Positions 62,501-63,946 are shown, counted from the stretch's first letter. The stretch: DNA of 64,000 nucleotides from Periplaneta americana (GCF_040183065.1 NC_091120.1:14872708-14936707), one strand, 5' to 3'. The notes: generated by a model from the sequence alone, not told the origin. Numbers and translations: made by a program.

Positions 62501-63946
62501 CTGGGCCTTAATACCACCAGGTACCTTATATTATGATGTGAACCAAGTGCGGGATAATTTTTTGCTAGAAGATGAAATTTGTGCTGATCAAACATTTTTT
62601 ACTAGAAGGCATGAAAGATTTGAGTAGTCCATTTCTTGTTACATTCTGTCTATTGGAAGTACAGAGAAAAATATATTATCCTTGATGGAATAATGTGTCA
62701 TGGCTTCAGATCTGGCCATAACAGTGTATTTTTTAAATAAAAAAACTCTAATGGCCGGTTTTTCCAAGTAATGTTAAAAAATTTAACTACTGTTAAACTC
62801 TAAACAGTCTGTTAATTAATAAAATTGTATGTTTTCAACACCAGTTTGGTTTAACAGATTGTTAACAGTTTGTTAACTTTAAATGTAGGATTTCTGGCAG
62901 TTAACTCGTTTAACAGTTAGTTAAATATGGCCGATGTCTCCACAGCTGTTCGAACAGAAGTTGCGAAATTAATATTTTGTGTCTCTCTGTAGGGAATGTT
63001 TAGCATATGACTGGTAATATAACATTTAAAAAATACTTTGGACTGTTTAAATACATCAGTGTTATTTTATTTCTTTCGTATTTCATATCCATAATAGCAG
63101 TGAGGAAATATAACCTTACTTTGTAATTATTATTCAGCACGTCACTTACAACTTTCATTTGTCAACTGTTTGTTTATGGAGCGTGGCCTACTATAACAGG
63201 TTGTCATTTTATGCAAGTTTCATGACTCACTCTATAATATGATATGATATTTATTTGTCATTGAACTTTACAATTCACAGTTATGGTGGATCTTCACATT
63301 CTGTTTTTCGATCCACCATCCCGTTAATACATACAACTCTTTTCTATTAATGTATTCTTTGCCGAGAATTTCTTGATTACACTCTATAGTTTAGAATTTA
63401 ATGATTAATTTTAGCCAATCAAAAATTGTCTTACATGTGTAGAATCATTACCAACTGCTGTTGAGTAGTTCAAATAGTGCTAACAGACGTTATAGTTAAG
63501 TGTTGGTTATCTTAAACAAAATTATGTTGAACAAATGGAAAATACATTAACAAAGCGTTAAAAATAAACAGACTGTTAATTTAACATTTTTTAAGCATTA
63601 CTTGGACAAACTGGCCATAAGTGTGGCTTGCTCCTCATATATCAGTGGCCAACAAACCATTAGTCACGTTCTGCTGCTAACTTTGGAGATTTTTGGAGAT
63701 AGATTACAATATAGATTATACATTAATACATAATAAACTTCGCAAAATTTAAACATTTTCTTTTACAGACAAGTCTTGGAGCGAGGAATAGCACAAAAAC
63801 TGCCTGCTCGTAAGATGAAGTCCCTGTTTACCAAATTCCTGCAGTTTGAAGAACACCATGGTACTCCTGAAGGTGTGCAGCGAGTGCGTCAGATGGCTGT
63901 TGACTACGTGGACTCAGCAGTTGGAACGAAGGAAGATGACGATTGA
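1403..63946 (+). CDS. PDCD11: RRP5 homolog (PDCD11), complete 23-exon gene
   Basis: This gene encodes the nucleolar pre-rRNA processing factor RRP5/PDCD11, needed in its family for cleavages giving 18S and 5.8S rRNA. Exons: 1403-1486, 3702-3824, 6674-6841, 8854-9151, 11550-11722, 13441-13689, 16447-16661, 19890-20106, 24079-24309, 27146-27317, 27424-27596, 30746-30880, 37427-37576, 40547-40745, 45339-45455, 48483-48687, 48913-49528, 52506-52706, 55676-55804, 60423-60524, 60871-61024, 61355-61520, 63769-63946. All introns are GT-AG and phases join, giving 1,484 residues. About ten S1 RNA-binding domains span residues 70-985, a charged linker spans 985-1175, and HAT/TPR-like helices span 1210-1475. 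Diagnostic matches to human PDCD11 are SFPRGG at residues 9-14, [27 protein letters not shown] and TSYPKR. The start is the first ATG after an in-frame stop at 1322, with A at -3 and G at +4. Identification is near certain; transcript ends are not determined. Confidence 0.95.
1576..2667 (-). mobile_element. Mariner element with broken transposase
   Basis: The element lies in intron 1. The first and last 26 bases are perfect inverted repeats starting CTAGGTTCAAAAAGTTCCCG, flanked by the expected TA duplication (1574-1575 and 2668-2669). Reading the minus strand, 1634-2107 encodes the C-terminal part of a mariner transposase with HDNAPAHRA and [13 protein letters not shown], the second and third acidic positions of the DDD triad. 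Upstream, SPKRQSSEW and RDTSKGKV are recognisable (about 2260-2345), but the TGDETW region and N-terminal helix-turn-helix are eroded or deleted. A 148-base insertion at 2116-2263 splits the gene. It cannot be autonomous. Confidence 0.9.
2116..2263 (+). mobile_element. Short insertion inside the mariner
   Basis: The 148-base insert is flanked by a perfect ten-base duplication ATAACTTTGC (2106-2115 and 2264-2273). Removing it restores the transposase reading from SKGKV to [10 protein letters not shown]. It ends GTTAAATAAAACATAACATT, resembling a LINE 3' terminus, so it is probably a severely 5'-truncated retrotransposon copy. Confidence 0.8.
2668..2738. repeat. (TA)n microsatellite
   Basis: About 68 bases of TA dinucleotide repeat begin right at the right-hand TA target site of the mariner element. 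Expansion from the duplicated target is plausible. Confidence 0.95.
3444..3484. repeat. (GAT)n microsatellite
   Basis: About fourteen GAT triplets lie in intron 1, 220 bases before exon 2. Nearby intron sequence 2739-3700 otherwise shows no recognisable feature. Confidence 0.9.
3702..3824 (+). CDS. PDCD11: PDCD11 exon 2
   Basis: Residues 29-69, phase 0 at both ends, acceptor TTTTTGGCAG, donor GTAAGG. It is a lysine/serine-rich tail (several KK pairs) leading to EPLSLK, the lead-in to the first S1 domain. A nuclear localisation role is plausible from composition only. Confidence 0.85.
4821..5617. mobile_element. Harbinger-like non-autonomous element
   Basis: Terminal inverted repeats GGCCGTGTCTCAAAGCT (17 bases, perfect) are flanked by a TTA duplication (4818-4820 and 5618-5620). 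TTA/TAA target sites are typical of PIF/Harbinger transposons. It carries no transposase. A SINE at 4879-5120 splits it; without that insert the element is about 540 bases. It lies in intron 2. Confidence 0.8.
4879..5120 (+). mobile_element. tRNA-derived SINE, family I
   Basis: Perfect 12-base target duplications AACTAGGTGACT (4867-4878 and 5121-5132) frame the insert. The head is tRNA-like with a B box GGTTCGAATCC; the tail ends in AT-rich AATAAAATATAAAAA. The same family lies inverted at 35101-35340. Confidence 0.9.
5640..6175 (-). mobile_element. LINE endonuclease fragment
   Basis: The minus strand encodes part of an APE-type LINE endonuclease: [24 protein letters not shown], then RYQLNHILV near the C-terminus. 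The catalytic Asp/Asn pair of the GDWNA motif is visible. Both ends are truncated and no reverse transcriptase adjoins it. It lies in intron 2. Confidence 0.85.
6674..6841 (+). CDS. PDCD11: PDCD11 exon 3, first S1 domain
   Basis: Residues 70-125, phase 0, donor [26 protein letters not shown] is the opening beta strands of S1 domain 1, corresponding to EGMRILGCVKEV in human PDCD11. Confidence 0.93.
7565..7852 (-). mobile_element. Transposase helix-turn-helix fragment (DUF4817-like)
   Basis: The minus-strand reading [20 protein letters not shown], then [17 protein letters not shown], resembles the N-terminal helix-turn-helix seen in many insect transposon proteins. It is about 95 codons, starts with MDLLSQQEK and runs out after the HTH; no DDE domain follows. 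Flanks 7300-8300 show no clear inverted repeats. It lies in intron 3. Confidence 0.7.
8854..9151 (+). CDS. PDCD11: PDCD11 exon 4, S1 domains 1-2
   Basis: Residues 126-224 plus one base of 225, donor GTAAGT. It finishes S1 domain 1 ([14 protein letters not shown]) and begins S1 domain 2 ([13 protein letters not shown]). Confidence 0.93.
9160..9837. other. Intron 4 sequence without recognised features
   Basis: It has a short GAT-rich run near 9190 and a stretch TATTTTCTCGAATACCTGTG (about 9627-9646) resembling one at 51195-51215, so both may be ends of one DNA transposon family. The 69-codon ORF at 9307-9516 has no recognisable domain. Confidence 0.4.
9838..10845 (+). mobile_element. 5'-truncated LINE (reverse transcriptase end)
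   Basis: It encodes the C-terminal half of a non-LTR reverse transcriptase: [20 protein letters not shown], the catalytic motif YADDVNM at about 10026-10046, then [10 protein letters not shown] and [12 protein letters not shown]. Stops and frameshifts near 10290, 10380 and 10430 break the frame. The 3' end is CCTTAAAAGCCAGTAAGTAA repeats. The same family occurs at 37622-38381 (minus), 60736-60794 and a trace near 16104-16133. It lies in intron 4. Confidence 0.92.
11550..11722 (+). CDS. PDCD11: PDCD11 exon 5, S1 domains 2-3
   Basis: Completes codon 225 and runs to residue 282, donor [15 protein letters not shown] closes S1 domain 2; [12 protein letters not shown] opens S1 domain 3 and matches LPGLVVKAQVQK in human. 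Confidence 0.92.
11815..11845. repeat. Poly-T tract
   Basis: A 31-base T run, 93 bases downstream of exon 5. It may be the tail of a minus-strand retrotransposon, but I see no body attached. Confidence 0.9.
11887..13038 (+). mobile_element. Pogo-like DNA transposon remnant
   Basis: Inverted ends (GGGGAGACTGTTGTACCTTT at 11887 and its near complement ending 13038) are flanked by TA. A short ORF at 12346-12447 reads [20 protein letters not shown], then AVEAI, like the start of a pogo/Pipsqueak helix-turn-helix transposase, and then stops. The rest of the transposase is absent, and a LINE fragment occupies 12672-12985. Confidence 0.65.
12672..12985 (+). mobile_element. LINE 3' fragment with GAT tail
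   Basis: Reads [30 protein letters not shown] and GRWDVGRPR, the C-terminal tail typical of many LINE ORF2 proteins. An in-frame TGA follows, and the fragment ends in (GAT)n near 12955-12976. It is nested in the pogo-like element. Confidence 0.8.
13340..13380. repeat. (TG)n(CG)n repeat
   Basis: Alternating purine-pyrimidine TG/CG run about 60 bases before exon 6. Such runs can adopt left-handed DNA; no function is claimed. Confidence 0.9.
13441..13689 (+). CDS. PDCD11: PDCD11 exon 6, S1 domain 3
   Basis: Residues 283-365, phase 0. It finishes S1 domain 3 ([24 protein letters not shown]) and starts S1 domain 4 (DIGSVVKAE). The donor is GTATTT, weaker than most here, but exon 7 continues the reading frame and the domain. 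Confidence 0.9.
14209..14523 (+). mobile_element. tRNA-derived SINE, family III
   Basis: The tRNA-like head has AGTGGGTAGAGTGTTGGACT and GATTCGATCCCC (a B-box match), followed by a body with CATCCCAATAAATCATC and the end GACGAACAGTCAAGTACCC. A second copy is at 18303-18672. It lies in intron 6. Confidence 0.85.
14858..15642 (+). repeat. Tandem array of a tRNA-like unit
   Basis: Two head-to-tail units (about 14858-15243 and 15244-15601), highly similar, plus a partial third (15602-15640). Each unit starts GAGAGAATTTTTCTCC or a variant, contains ATCCCGGCCAACTAGTCACT and a short CACTC...GAGTG hairpin, and ends with a tRNA-like stretch (GTGGCTTAGTGGATAAAGCA, GGGTTCAAAACCC). The first unit has about 16 extra bases after CACTTCGTGATT. 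Related sequence is at 23127-23446, 24533-24722 and 28920-29690. Confidence 0.88.
16104..16133 (+). mobile_element. Tiny LINE tail trace
   Basis: TTCCTTAAAAGCCATAAGTA resembles the 3' tail of the LINE family at 9838-10845. It is too short to be sure. Confidence 0.4.
16447..16661 (+). CDS. PDCD11: PDCD11 exon 7, S1 domain 4
   Basis: Residues 366-436 plus two bases, donor [25 protein letters not shown] followed by [12 protein letters not shown] is a textbook S1 fold and matches the human S1 domain ending HKCRIIDY. Confidence 0.94.
17325..17590 (+). mobile_element. tRNA-derived SINE, family II
   Basis: The head is GCCACCGGCGTAGCTTAGGC with B box GGTTCGATTCTC; the body has GATTACCTGGTTGGG, TTTTCCCCAACTATAAGGC and GGCGAATCCTCGGCCTCATC. 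An inverted copy is at 46252-46530. It lies in intron 7. Confidence 0.88.
17600..18300. other. Intron 7 stretch without recognised features
   Basis: No domain, tRNA-like head or terminal repeat is recognisable. The 70-codon minus ORF at 17907-18119 has no family signature. Confidence 0.4.
18303..18672 (+). mobile_element. SINE family III copy with AAT tail
   Basis: The head TGGTCTAGTGGCTAAGGCAC with GGGTTTGATTCCTGG is followed by the same body as 14209-14523 and a long (AAT)n tail from 18613. Confidence 0.88.
18755..19615 (-). mobile_element. LINE 3' end with AAT repeat tail
   Basis: On the minus strand, about 19380-19500 reads [20 protein letters not shown], then KLENYL, the C-terminus of CR1/L2-like reverse transcriptases. 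The 3' UTR follows and ends CTGCCAGGTTAAATAAAT plus AAT repeats at 18755-18786. An internal AAT-rich tract occupies 19070-19137. A related 3' end is at 29098-29555 on the plus strand. Confidence 0.82.
19620..19785 (+). mobile_element. Short SINE-like repeat, AAC/AAT tail
   Basis: GGAATTGGCCACTCTACCCC, TTATCTCCTGGCCTAG, then CTGTCTTCGGACAGTTGATT and an AAC then AAT repeat tail. I recognise it as a common insect repeat; no tRNA head is seen. It ends about 100 bases before exon 8. Confidence 0.65.
19890..20106 (+). CDS. PDCD11: PDCD11 exon 8, S1 domain 5
   Basis: Completes codon 437 and runs to residue 509, donor GTAAGA. It holds most of S1 domain 5: [26 protein letters not shown] and [10 protein letters not shown]. 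Confidence 0.93.
20261..21013 (-). mobile_element. 5'-truncated LINE with RNase H domain
   Basis: The minus strand encodes an RNase H domain: [29 protein letters not shown] and [20 protein letters not shown], then a cysteine/histidine tail ([18 protein letters not shown]). The 3' end is AACAACAAC. Target duplications GATAGGCATCAATT (20247-20260) and GATAGGTATCAATT (21014-21027) differ at one base. One codon is lost relative to the 43104 copy at the KKG site. It lies in intron 8. Confidence 0.92.
21302..21484 (-). mobile_element. LINE RNase H family, 3' fragment
   Basis: Same 3' end as 20261-21013 ([20 protein letters not shown] through FEKYW), truncated 5' at 21484. Confidence 0.88.
21485..23126. 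other. Intron 8 sequence, mostly unrecognised
   Basis: Segment 21580-21965 looks like an insect interspersed repeat (CCACTGGAGGACGATTTTAG, GCCGTCGGGGTCGAAGAAAG), but I cannot assign a family. The remainder is AT-rich without ORFs of note. Confidence 0.35.
23127..23446 (+). repeat. tRNA-like unit, single copy plus partial repeat
   Basis: It begins and ends with TTAATAACCATTGTT (about 23129 and 23430). In between are AATCCCGGCCACCAAGTCAC, the palindrome CACTCAATTGAGTG and a tRNA-like segment GGCTTAGCTCAGTGGTTATA. The layout equals one unit of the 14858-15642 array plus the start of the next. Confidence 0.75.
24079..24309 (+). CDS. PDCD11: PDCD11 exon 9, S1 domains 5-6
   Basis: Residues 510-586, phase 0, donor GTAAGC. 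It closes S1 domain 5 (IQLTLKP) and holds S1 domain 6 ([25 protein letters not shown]). Human reads FYNNVQG and FYTGQV at the same places. Confidence 0.94.
24533..24722 (-). repeat. tRNA-like unit fragment, inverted
   Basis: On the minus strand the tRNA-like segment reads TATGGCTTAGTGCATAAAGC and CAGGTTCGAATCCCAG followed by GCCGGAGAGAATTTTT, matching the unit of the 14858-15642 array. Confidence 0.8.
24724..25075 (-). mobile_element. hAT transposon end with dimerisation domain
   Basis: It begins with the hAT-type terminus CAGTGGCGGCTCGTG. The minus strand at 24853-25059 reads [20 protein letters not shown], then [13 protein letters not shown], the C-terminal hAT dimerisation motif. The other end is missing or unrecognised. 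Confidence 0.8.
25269..25874. mobile_element. Non-autonomous TIR element, TA target
   Basis: Inverted ends TATCTGTGGCCGG (25269) and its complement (ending 25874), continuing as GGAAAAAGGTC, with flanking TA dinucleotides at 25267-25268 and 25875-25876. It is 606 bases and codes for nothing recognisable. A Tc1/mariner-type non-autonomous element is likely. Confidence 0.7.
25892..27058 (-). mobile_element. LINE RNase H 3' end split by a foldback element
   Basis: Perfect 15-base duplications GTTCCTTTAAATATG (25877-25891 and 27059-27073) frame the insert. LINE sequence is at 25892-25929 and 26972-27058 (AATGCCAGGCGTTTGACAAT, GACCTCTTGCACTCC). The foldback 25930-26971 interrupts it. The insert ends 87 bases before exon 10. 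Confidence 0.88.
25930..26971. mobile_element. Foldback element FB-1 with 203-bp identical arms
   Basis: Arms 25928-26130 and 26731-26933 are reverse complements with no mismatch that I can find. The 13-base target duplication GTTTGACAATAAA (25917-25929 and 26972-26984) comes from the host LINE. A 38-base single-sided extension (26934-26971) lies outside the right arm. The 600-base centre holds a diverged direct repeat (about 26232-26395 against 26445-26600). No coding capacity is seen. Confidence 0.9.
27146..27317 (+). CDS. PDCD11: PDCD11 exon 10, S1 domains 6-7
   Basis: Residues 587-643 plus one base, donor GTAAGT. It closes S1 domain 6 ([20 protein letters not shown]) and opens S1 domain 7 ([10 protein letters not shown]). 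Only 106 bases separate it from exon 11, the shortest intron of the gene. Confidence 0.93.
27424..27596 (+). CDS. PDCD11: PDCD11 exon 11, S1 domain 7
   Basis: Completes codon 644 and runs to residue 701, donor [24 protein letters not shown] matches the human FLPTSHLSDHVANGPLL segment of S1 domain 7. Confidence 0.92.
27940..28375 (+). mobile_element. LINE C-terminal fragment
   Basis: The plus strand, with stops, reads [14 protein letters not shown], then [18 protein letters not shown] and [10 protein letters not shown], the zinc-knuckle tail after RNase H in some LINEs. It lies in intron 11. Confidence 0.75.
28920..29690 (-). repeat. tRNA-like unit, inverted, split by a LINE end
   Basis: 28930-29090 and 29556-29690 together form one inverted unit like 23127-23446 (GGTACTGGGGATCAAACCCG; later GGTGACCGGGATTCCACAGT and GGGCAAAGAATCTATGTAAA). 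The LINE 3' end 29098-29555 is inserted in the middle. Confidence 0.78.
29098..29555 (+). mobile_element. LINE 3' end with ATT/AAT repeats
   Basis: Same 3' region as 18755-19200 in the opposite orientation: TTTGACCTGCTGTTCACATT, GAGTGTTAGAGAAGGCCATA and CTCTGCCAGGTTAAATAAAT followed by ATT repeats. An ATT tract also lies at 29107-29170. Confidence 0.85.
30100..30620 (-). mobile_element. LINE reverse transcriptase C-terminal fragment
   Basis: The minus strand reads [36 protein letters not shown] and [11 protein letters not shown], like the post-catalytic region of Jockey-like LINEs. It is truncated at both ends and ends about 125 bases before exon 12. Confidence 0.65.
30746..30880 (+). CDS. 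PDCD11: PDCD11 exon 12, S1 domain 8 start
   Basis: Residues 702-746, phase 0 at both ends, donor [22 protein letters not shown] aligns with the human SEIHPGMLLIGFVKSI segment. This S1 domain is diverged, so the call leans on position, phase and the strong splice sites. Confidence 0.85.
30901..32363 (-). mobile_element. hAT transposon with decayed transposase
   Basis: Terminal repeats CAGGGCTGGGCA and TGCCCAGCCCTG are flanked by a perfect 8-base duplication TTGTTATT (30893-30900 and 32364-32371), the hAT hallmark. The minus strand carries the transposase: [15 protein letters not shown] (about 31950-31995), [14 protein letters not shown], and the dimerisation segment [20 protein letters not shown] (about 31230-31290), in broken frames. 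Subterminal AAATACAAATAC repeats sit at both ends. It starts 20 bases after exon 12. Confidence 0.93.
32690..32985 (-). mobile_element. tRNA-derived SINE, family IV
   Basis: The minus strand head reads GGTAGCTCAGTTGGTAGAGC (A box) and GGGGTTCGATCCCAGG (B box), then a long body ending GGGGATACCTTTACC. A plus-strand copy is at 47066-47370. Confidence 0.92.
33020..33350 (+). mobile_element. LINE reverse transcriptase, piece 1
   Basis: A decayed RT start: [20 protein letters not shown] and, frameshifted, RKGNRN and CENCRGI (normally KGNRNxCENYRGISLL). It appears to resume at 35400, with 2 kb of other insertions between. Confidence 0.7.
33839..34677. mobile_element. Harbinger-like MITE, TTA target
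   Basis: Terminal repeats AGGTACAGTCACACGTCGCT (right end AGGTACGGTCACACATCACT on the complement) are flanked by TTA (33836-33838 and 34678-34680). The interior repeats AAAAGTAGCG/GCAAAAGTAG many times in both orientations. No transposase. Confidence 0.8.
34766..35080 (+). mobile_element. LINE C-terminal fragment
   Basis: Reads [20 protein letters not shown], then [19 protein letters not shown] and [12 protein letters not shown], the tail of a LINE ORF2, with frame changes. Confidence 0.75.
35101..35340 (-). mobile_element. SINE family I, inverted
   Basis: Reverse complement of the 4879-5120 family: AACCTAGATGTTGATACAGC, GGTGCTGGACCC and head GGCCCGGGTTCGATTCCCAG. Confidence 0.9.
35359..35400. 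repeat. (GAT)n(GAC)n repeat
   Basis: GAT triplets passing into GAC triplets, next to the SINE head. Confidence 0.9.
35400..36436 (+). mobile_element. LINE reverse transcriptase, piece 2
   Basis: [20 protein letters not shown] followed by FRKGCSYT, then [23 protein letters not shown] (position of the YADD box, here VDD) and [20 protein letters not shown]. Many stops. It continues piece 1 and is itself interrupted by the LINE at 36468-37050. Confidence 0.85.
36468..37050 (+). mobile_element. 5'-truncated LINE, RNase H family 2
   Basis: RNase H motif [20 protein letters not shown] and tail [20 protein letters not shown] ending in AACAACAAC. Near-identical flanks of about 31 bases (36437-36468 and 37051-37081) containing TGTTCGTACTCCC and TTGCAGAGTTGGATAG are the target duplication. 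A frameshift lies in the A-rich run near 36780. Same family as 58476-60165. Confidence 0.93.
37082..37310 (+). mobile_element. LINE piece 3 (3' end)
   Basis: [18 protein letters not shown] then a stop (about 37247-37303) resembles the C-terminus of LINE ORF2 proteins and follows pieces 1 and 2 in the same orientation. It ends about 120 bases before exon 13. Confidence 0.6.
37427..37576 (+). CDS. PDCD11: PDCD11 exon 13, S1 domain 8 end
   Basis: Residues 747-796, phase 0, donor [26 protein letters not shown] then [10 protein letters not shown] is the end of an S1 domain. Joined to exon 12 it makes one domain of usual length (about 75 residues), so no exon is needed in the 6.5 kb between them. 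Confidence 0.88.
37622..38381 (-). mobile_element. 5'-truncated LINE with 17/18-base target duplication
   Basis: The minus strand has one open frame from about 38377 to 37650: [42 protein letters not shown] and [12 protein letters not shown], same family as 9838-10845. The 3' tail is (AGTA)n. Flanks TGTATTGTTTACATTACT (37604-37621) and TGTATTGTTAACATTACT (38382-38399) differ at one base. It starts 45 bases after exon 13. Confidence 0.95.
38634..39834. mobile_element. DNA element with about 110-base diverged inverted ends
   Basis: 38634-38775 and 39710-39834 are diverged inverted repeats sharing GAAGAAATAACTTAATCAG and GTAAAACAAGAGAACATC, flanked by TA dinucleotides. The centre is AT-rich and non-coding. 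A small MITE is nested at 39496-39701. Confidence 0.65.
39496..39701. mobile_element. hAT-like MITE, 206 bases
   Basis: Ends CATTGCCTGCTGGATC and its near complement, with inverted arms of about 60 bases. Flanks GTCAAAGC and GTCAAAGT match at 7 of 8 positions, fitting a hAT target. Confidence 0.75.
40003..40260 (-). mobile_element. LINE C-terminal fragment, ATTG tail
   Basis: The minus strand reads [20 protein letters not shown] and [12 protein letters not shown], a LINE ORF2 tail, ending in ATTG repeats at 40003-40018. Confidence 0.82.
40268..40406. repeat. Small foldback element FB-3
   Basis: Arms 40304-40336 (AAGTTGTTGAAATTCTCCAA, TTTTCGGCTACT) and about 40364-40398 pair with three mismatches. 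The loop contains GATGAAGATGACC. TTCTCTA flanks both sides (about 40268-40274 and 40397-40403), with a left extension of about 29 bases outside the arm. Confidence 0.65.
40547..40745 (+). CDS. PDCD11: PDCD11 exon 14, S1 domain 9
   Basis: Residues 797-862 plus one base. [14 protein letters not shown] is the conserved spacer before S1 domain 9, and [15 protein letters not shown] opens that domain. The donor is GTTTGT, atypical, but the join to exon 15 restores frame and fold. Confidence 0.9.
41030..42777 (-). mobile_element. Harbinger-type transposon remnant
   Basis: Terminal repeats TGGCCGGTTTCACCAA (16 bases, perfect) are flanked by TCA (41027-41029 and 42778-42780). The minus strand at 41518-41709 reads [20 protein letters not shown], a conserved motif of Harbinger (DDE_4) transposases; the rest is lost. 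A direct repeat of about 75 bases occurs at 41743-41820 and 42332-42410. It lies in intron 14. Confidence 0.85.
42905..43100. repeat. Foldback repeat, about 62-base arms
   Basis: 42915-42978 and 43030-43094 are inverted copies at roughly 85% identity, sharing AAGTCCCAGAAAGGAG. The unpaired centre is about 55 bases. It abuts the LINE at 43104; no duplication was identified. Confidence 0.75.
43104..43955 (+). mobile_element. LINE with RNase H domain, open frame
   Basis: The frame 43187-43996 is uninterrupted: [70 protein letters not shown], then AACAACAAC at about 43941-43950. Upstream 43104-43186 has the same frame with one stop. The RNase H core is intact enough to suggest recent insertion, but the reverse transcriptase is absent. 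Confidence 0.93.
44250..45208 (+). mobile_element. LINE 3' portion with ATAC tail
   Basis: Frames (with stops) read [33 protein letters not shown] and the C-terminus [11 protein letters not shown] near 44845-44875, typical of CR1-type reverse transcriptases. The 3' UTR ends AATAAATAAATAATAAATAC and ATAC repeats to 45208. Confidence 0.85.
45339..45455 (+). CDS. PDCD11: PDCD11 exon 15, S1 domain 9 end
   Basis: Residues 863-901 plus one base, donor [26 protein letters not shown] with LALN closes S1 domain 9. Confidence 0.9.
46046..46735. repeat. Polypyrimidine tract split by a SINE
   Basis: 46046-46251 and 46531-46735 are rich in CTC/TCT without purine runs; the SINE 46252-46530 separates them. 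It lies in intron 15. Confidence 0.85.
46252..46530 (-). mobile_element. SINE family II, inverted
   Basis: Reverse complement of the 17325-17590 family, ending with head AACCGACTGAGCTACGCCGG. Flanks CTATCCTCT (46243-46251 and 46531-46539) are a nine-base target duplication. Confidence 0.9.
46737..48143 (+). mobile_element. Tc1/mariner-group element with decayed DDE_3 transposase
   Basis: Inverted ends CTGTCGGTGACACAGCTCAT (one mismatch with the right end) are flanked by TA (46735-46736 and 48144-48145). The interior 47418-47580 reads [20 protein letters not shown], then [13 protein letters not shown], the N-terminus of a transposase; 47940-48018 reads [20 protein letters not shown], its acidic C-terminus. 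The catalytic middle is deleted. SINE 47066-47370 is nested. Confidence 0.8.
47066..47370 (+). mobile_element. SINE family IV with internal duplication
   Basis: The head GTAGAGCAGCTGGTTACGGA and GGGGTTCGTTCCCAGG lead into the body shared with 32690-32985. GGTTCACTCAGCCTCCTA is duplicated in tandem (about 47170-47205); the other copy has it once. Confidence 0.92.
48483..48687 (+). CDS. PDCD11: PDCD11 exon 16, S1 domain 10
   Basis: Completes codon 902 and runs to residue 969 plus two bases, donor [36 protein letters not shown] and [11 protein letters not shown] form the last recognisable S1 domain. Confidence 0.9.
48913..49528 (+). CDS. PDCD11: PDCD11 exon 17, charged linker
   Basis: Completes codon 970 and runs to residue 1175; the largest exon. 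After closing S1 domain 10 it becomes a low-complexity linker rich in K, E, S and D (such as [16 protein letters not shown]). It ends with [19 protein letters not shown] and [11 protein letters not shown], matching the human LQLSSGFAW and SSDSEEDEK segment. The donor is GTAAGC. Confidence 0.93.
49546..50880 (-). mobile_element. LINE with RNase H, next to a splice donor
   Basis: Perfect 13-base duplications GCAGATGACAAAG (49533-49545 and 50881-50893) frame it. The minus strand encodes [34 protein letters not shown], then, after frameshifts, [20 protein letters not shown] and [18 protein letters not shown]. The AAC-type 3' end lies at 49546, 17 bases after exon 17; the donor GTAAGC is untouched. 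Confidence 0.95.
50900..51780. other. Intron 17 stretch without recognised features
   Basis: Only a possible DNA transposon end near 51193-51215 (TATTTACTCGAATCTACTGC), resembling 9627-9646. No convincing ORF. Confidence 0.35.
51790..52200 (-). mobile_element. LINE reverse transcriptase fragment
   Basis: The minus strand reads [34 protein letters not shown] (where FADD should follow), then HMLNELNQ-like and [18 protein letters not shown]. The catalytic ADD is destroyed and frames shift. Confidence 0.75.
52506..52706 (+). CDS. PDCD11: PDCD11 exon 18, start of HAT repeats
   Basis: Residues 1176-1242, phase 0, donor GTAAGA. A basic coiled segment is followed by [19 protein letters not shown] and IKYMAFHLQ, nearly identical to human PDCD11. 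This begins the C-terminal HAT/TPR superhelix. Confidence 0.96.
52856..54369 (-). mobile_element. hAT transposon, transposase relic on minus strand
   Basis: Ends AAGCTGCGGATTT and AAATCCGCAGCTT are flanked by TAATCAGT (52848-52855 and 54370-54377). The minus strand reads [20 protein letters not shown] (53350-53450) and the dimerisation motif [20 protein letters not shown] (about 53070-53130). ATAGGCATTT motifs crowd both ends. It lies in intron 18. Confidence 0.9.
54380..55675. other. Intron 18 remainder, nothing recognised
   Basis: AT-rich, without ORFs, repeats or tRNA-like motifs that I could support. Confidence 0.4.
55676..55804 (+). CDS. PDCD11: PDCD11 exon 19, HAT repeat
   Basis: Residues 1243-1285, phase 0, donor [21 protein letters not shown] and [13 protein letters not shown] then [10 protein letters not shown] are almost unchanged from human. 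Confidence 0.96.
57439..57475 (-). promoter_or_regulatory. Mirror TATA box and initiator in FB-2 left arm
   Basis: The inverted copy of the right-arm motifs: TATTTATA at 57468-57475 and AACTGA at 57439-57444, read outward on the minus strand with the same spacing. Confidence 0.5.
57600..57636 (+). promoter_or_regulatory. TATA box and initiator in FB-2 right arm
   Basis: TATAAATA at 57600-57607 is followed by TCAGTT at 57631-57636, placing the initiator A 33 bases from the TATA start, the spacing of an arthropod RNA polymerase II core promoter. It points out of the element. Activity is inferred only. Confidence 0.5.
58035..58475 (-). mobile_element. LINE C-terminal fragment
   Basis: The minus strand reads [30 protein letters not shown], then [26 protein letters not shown] and [13 protein letters not shown], a LINE ORF2 tail. 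A frame change lies near 58378. GAT-rich 3' end near 58035-58050. Confidence 0.88.
58476..60165 (-). mobile_element. LINE with reverse transcriptase and RNase H
   Basis: The longest LINE piece here. The minus strand reads [20 protein letters not shown] (catalytic FADD near 60070), [80 protein letters not shown] and [20 protein letters not shown]. At least four frameshifts or stops break it. The AAC tail is missing: the 3' end joins another LINE directly at 58475/58476. Confidence 0.93.
60423..60524 (+). CDS. PDCD11: PDCD11 exon 20, HAT repeat
   Basis: Residues 1286-1319, phase 0, donor [26 protein letters not shown] followed by LQIYADSGK matches the human SLTKVFERAVQYNEPLKVF helix pair. Confidence 0.95.
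60736..60794 (+). mobile_element. 59-base LINE 3' stub
   Basis: GGCGGGCTTATGTGAGGGCG through TTCCTTAAAAGCCAGTAAGT is the very end of the 9838-10845 LINE family. Perfect 13-base duplications AAGTAATAACATG lie at 60723-60735 and 60795-60807. It sits inside the 346-base intron 20. Confidence 0.93.
60871..61024 (+). CDS. PDCD11: PDCD11 exon 21, HAT repeat
   Basis: Residues 1320-1370 plus one base, donor [26 protein letters not shown] and [15 protein letters not shown] form another helix pair of the C-terminal repeats. Confidence 0.95.
61355..61520 (+). CDS. PDCD11: PDCD11 exon 22, HAT repeat
   Basis: Completes codon 1371 and runs to residue 1425 plus two bases, donor [26 protein letters not shown] and [16 protein letters not shown] match human IAKFAQLEFQLGDAERA and STYPKRTDVW. 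Confidence 0.96.
61573..62528. mobile_element. Probable DNA transposon in intron 22
   Basis: Diverged inverted ends (TAAGGTAACCAGGGGTAATA against the complement TAAGGTACCTGGTGGTATTA) are flanked by TAT. The interior repeats ATAAGGCC/GGCCTTAT motifs. No transposase. Confidence 0.5.
62752..63617. mobile_element. Harbinger-like MITE, TAA target
   Basis: Ends TGGCCGGTTTTTCCAAGTAA and, on the complement, TGGCCAGTTTGTCCAAGTAA are flanked by TAA (62749-62751 and 63618-63620). Inverted ends extend about 45 bases with TTAAC motifs. The interior is non-coding. TIRs resemble those of 41030-42777. It ends about 150 bases before exon 23. Confidence 0.82.
63769..63946 (+). CDS. PDCD11: PDCD11 exon 23 (stop codon)
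   Basis: Completes codon 1426 and ends at TGA 63944-63946. [20 protein letters not shown] and [16 protein letters not shown] close the HAT array; the tail is acidic (KEDDD). Bases 63947-64000 are 3' UTR with no polyadenylation signal seen before the window ends. Confidence 0.95.
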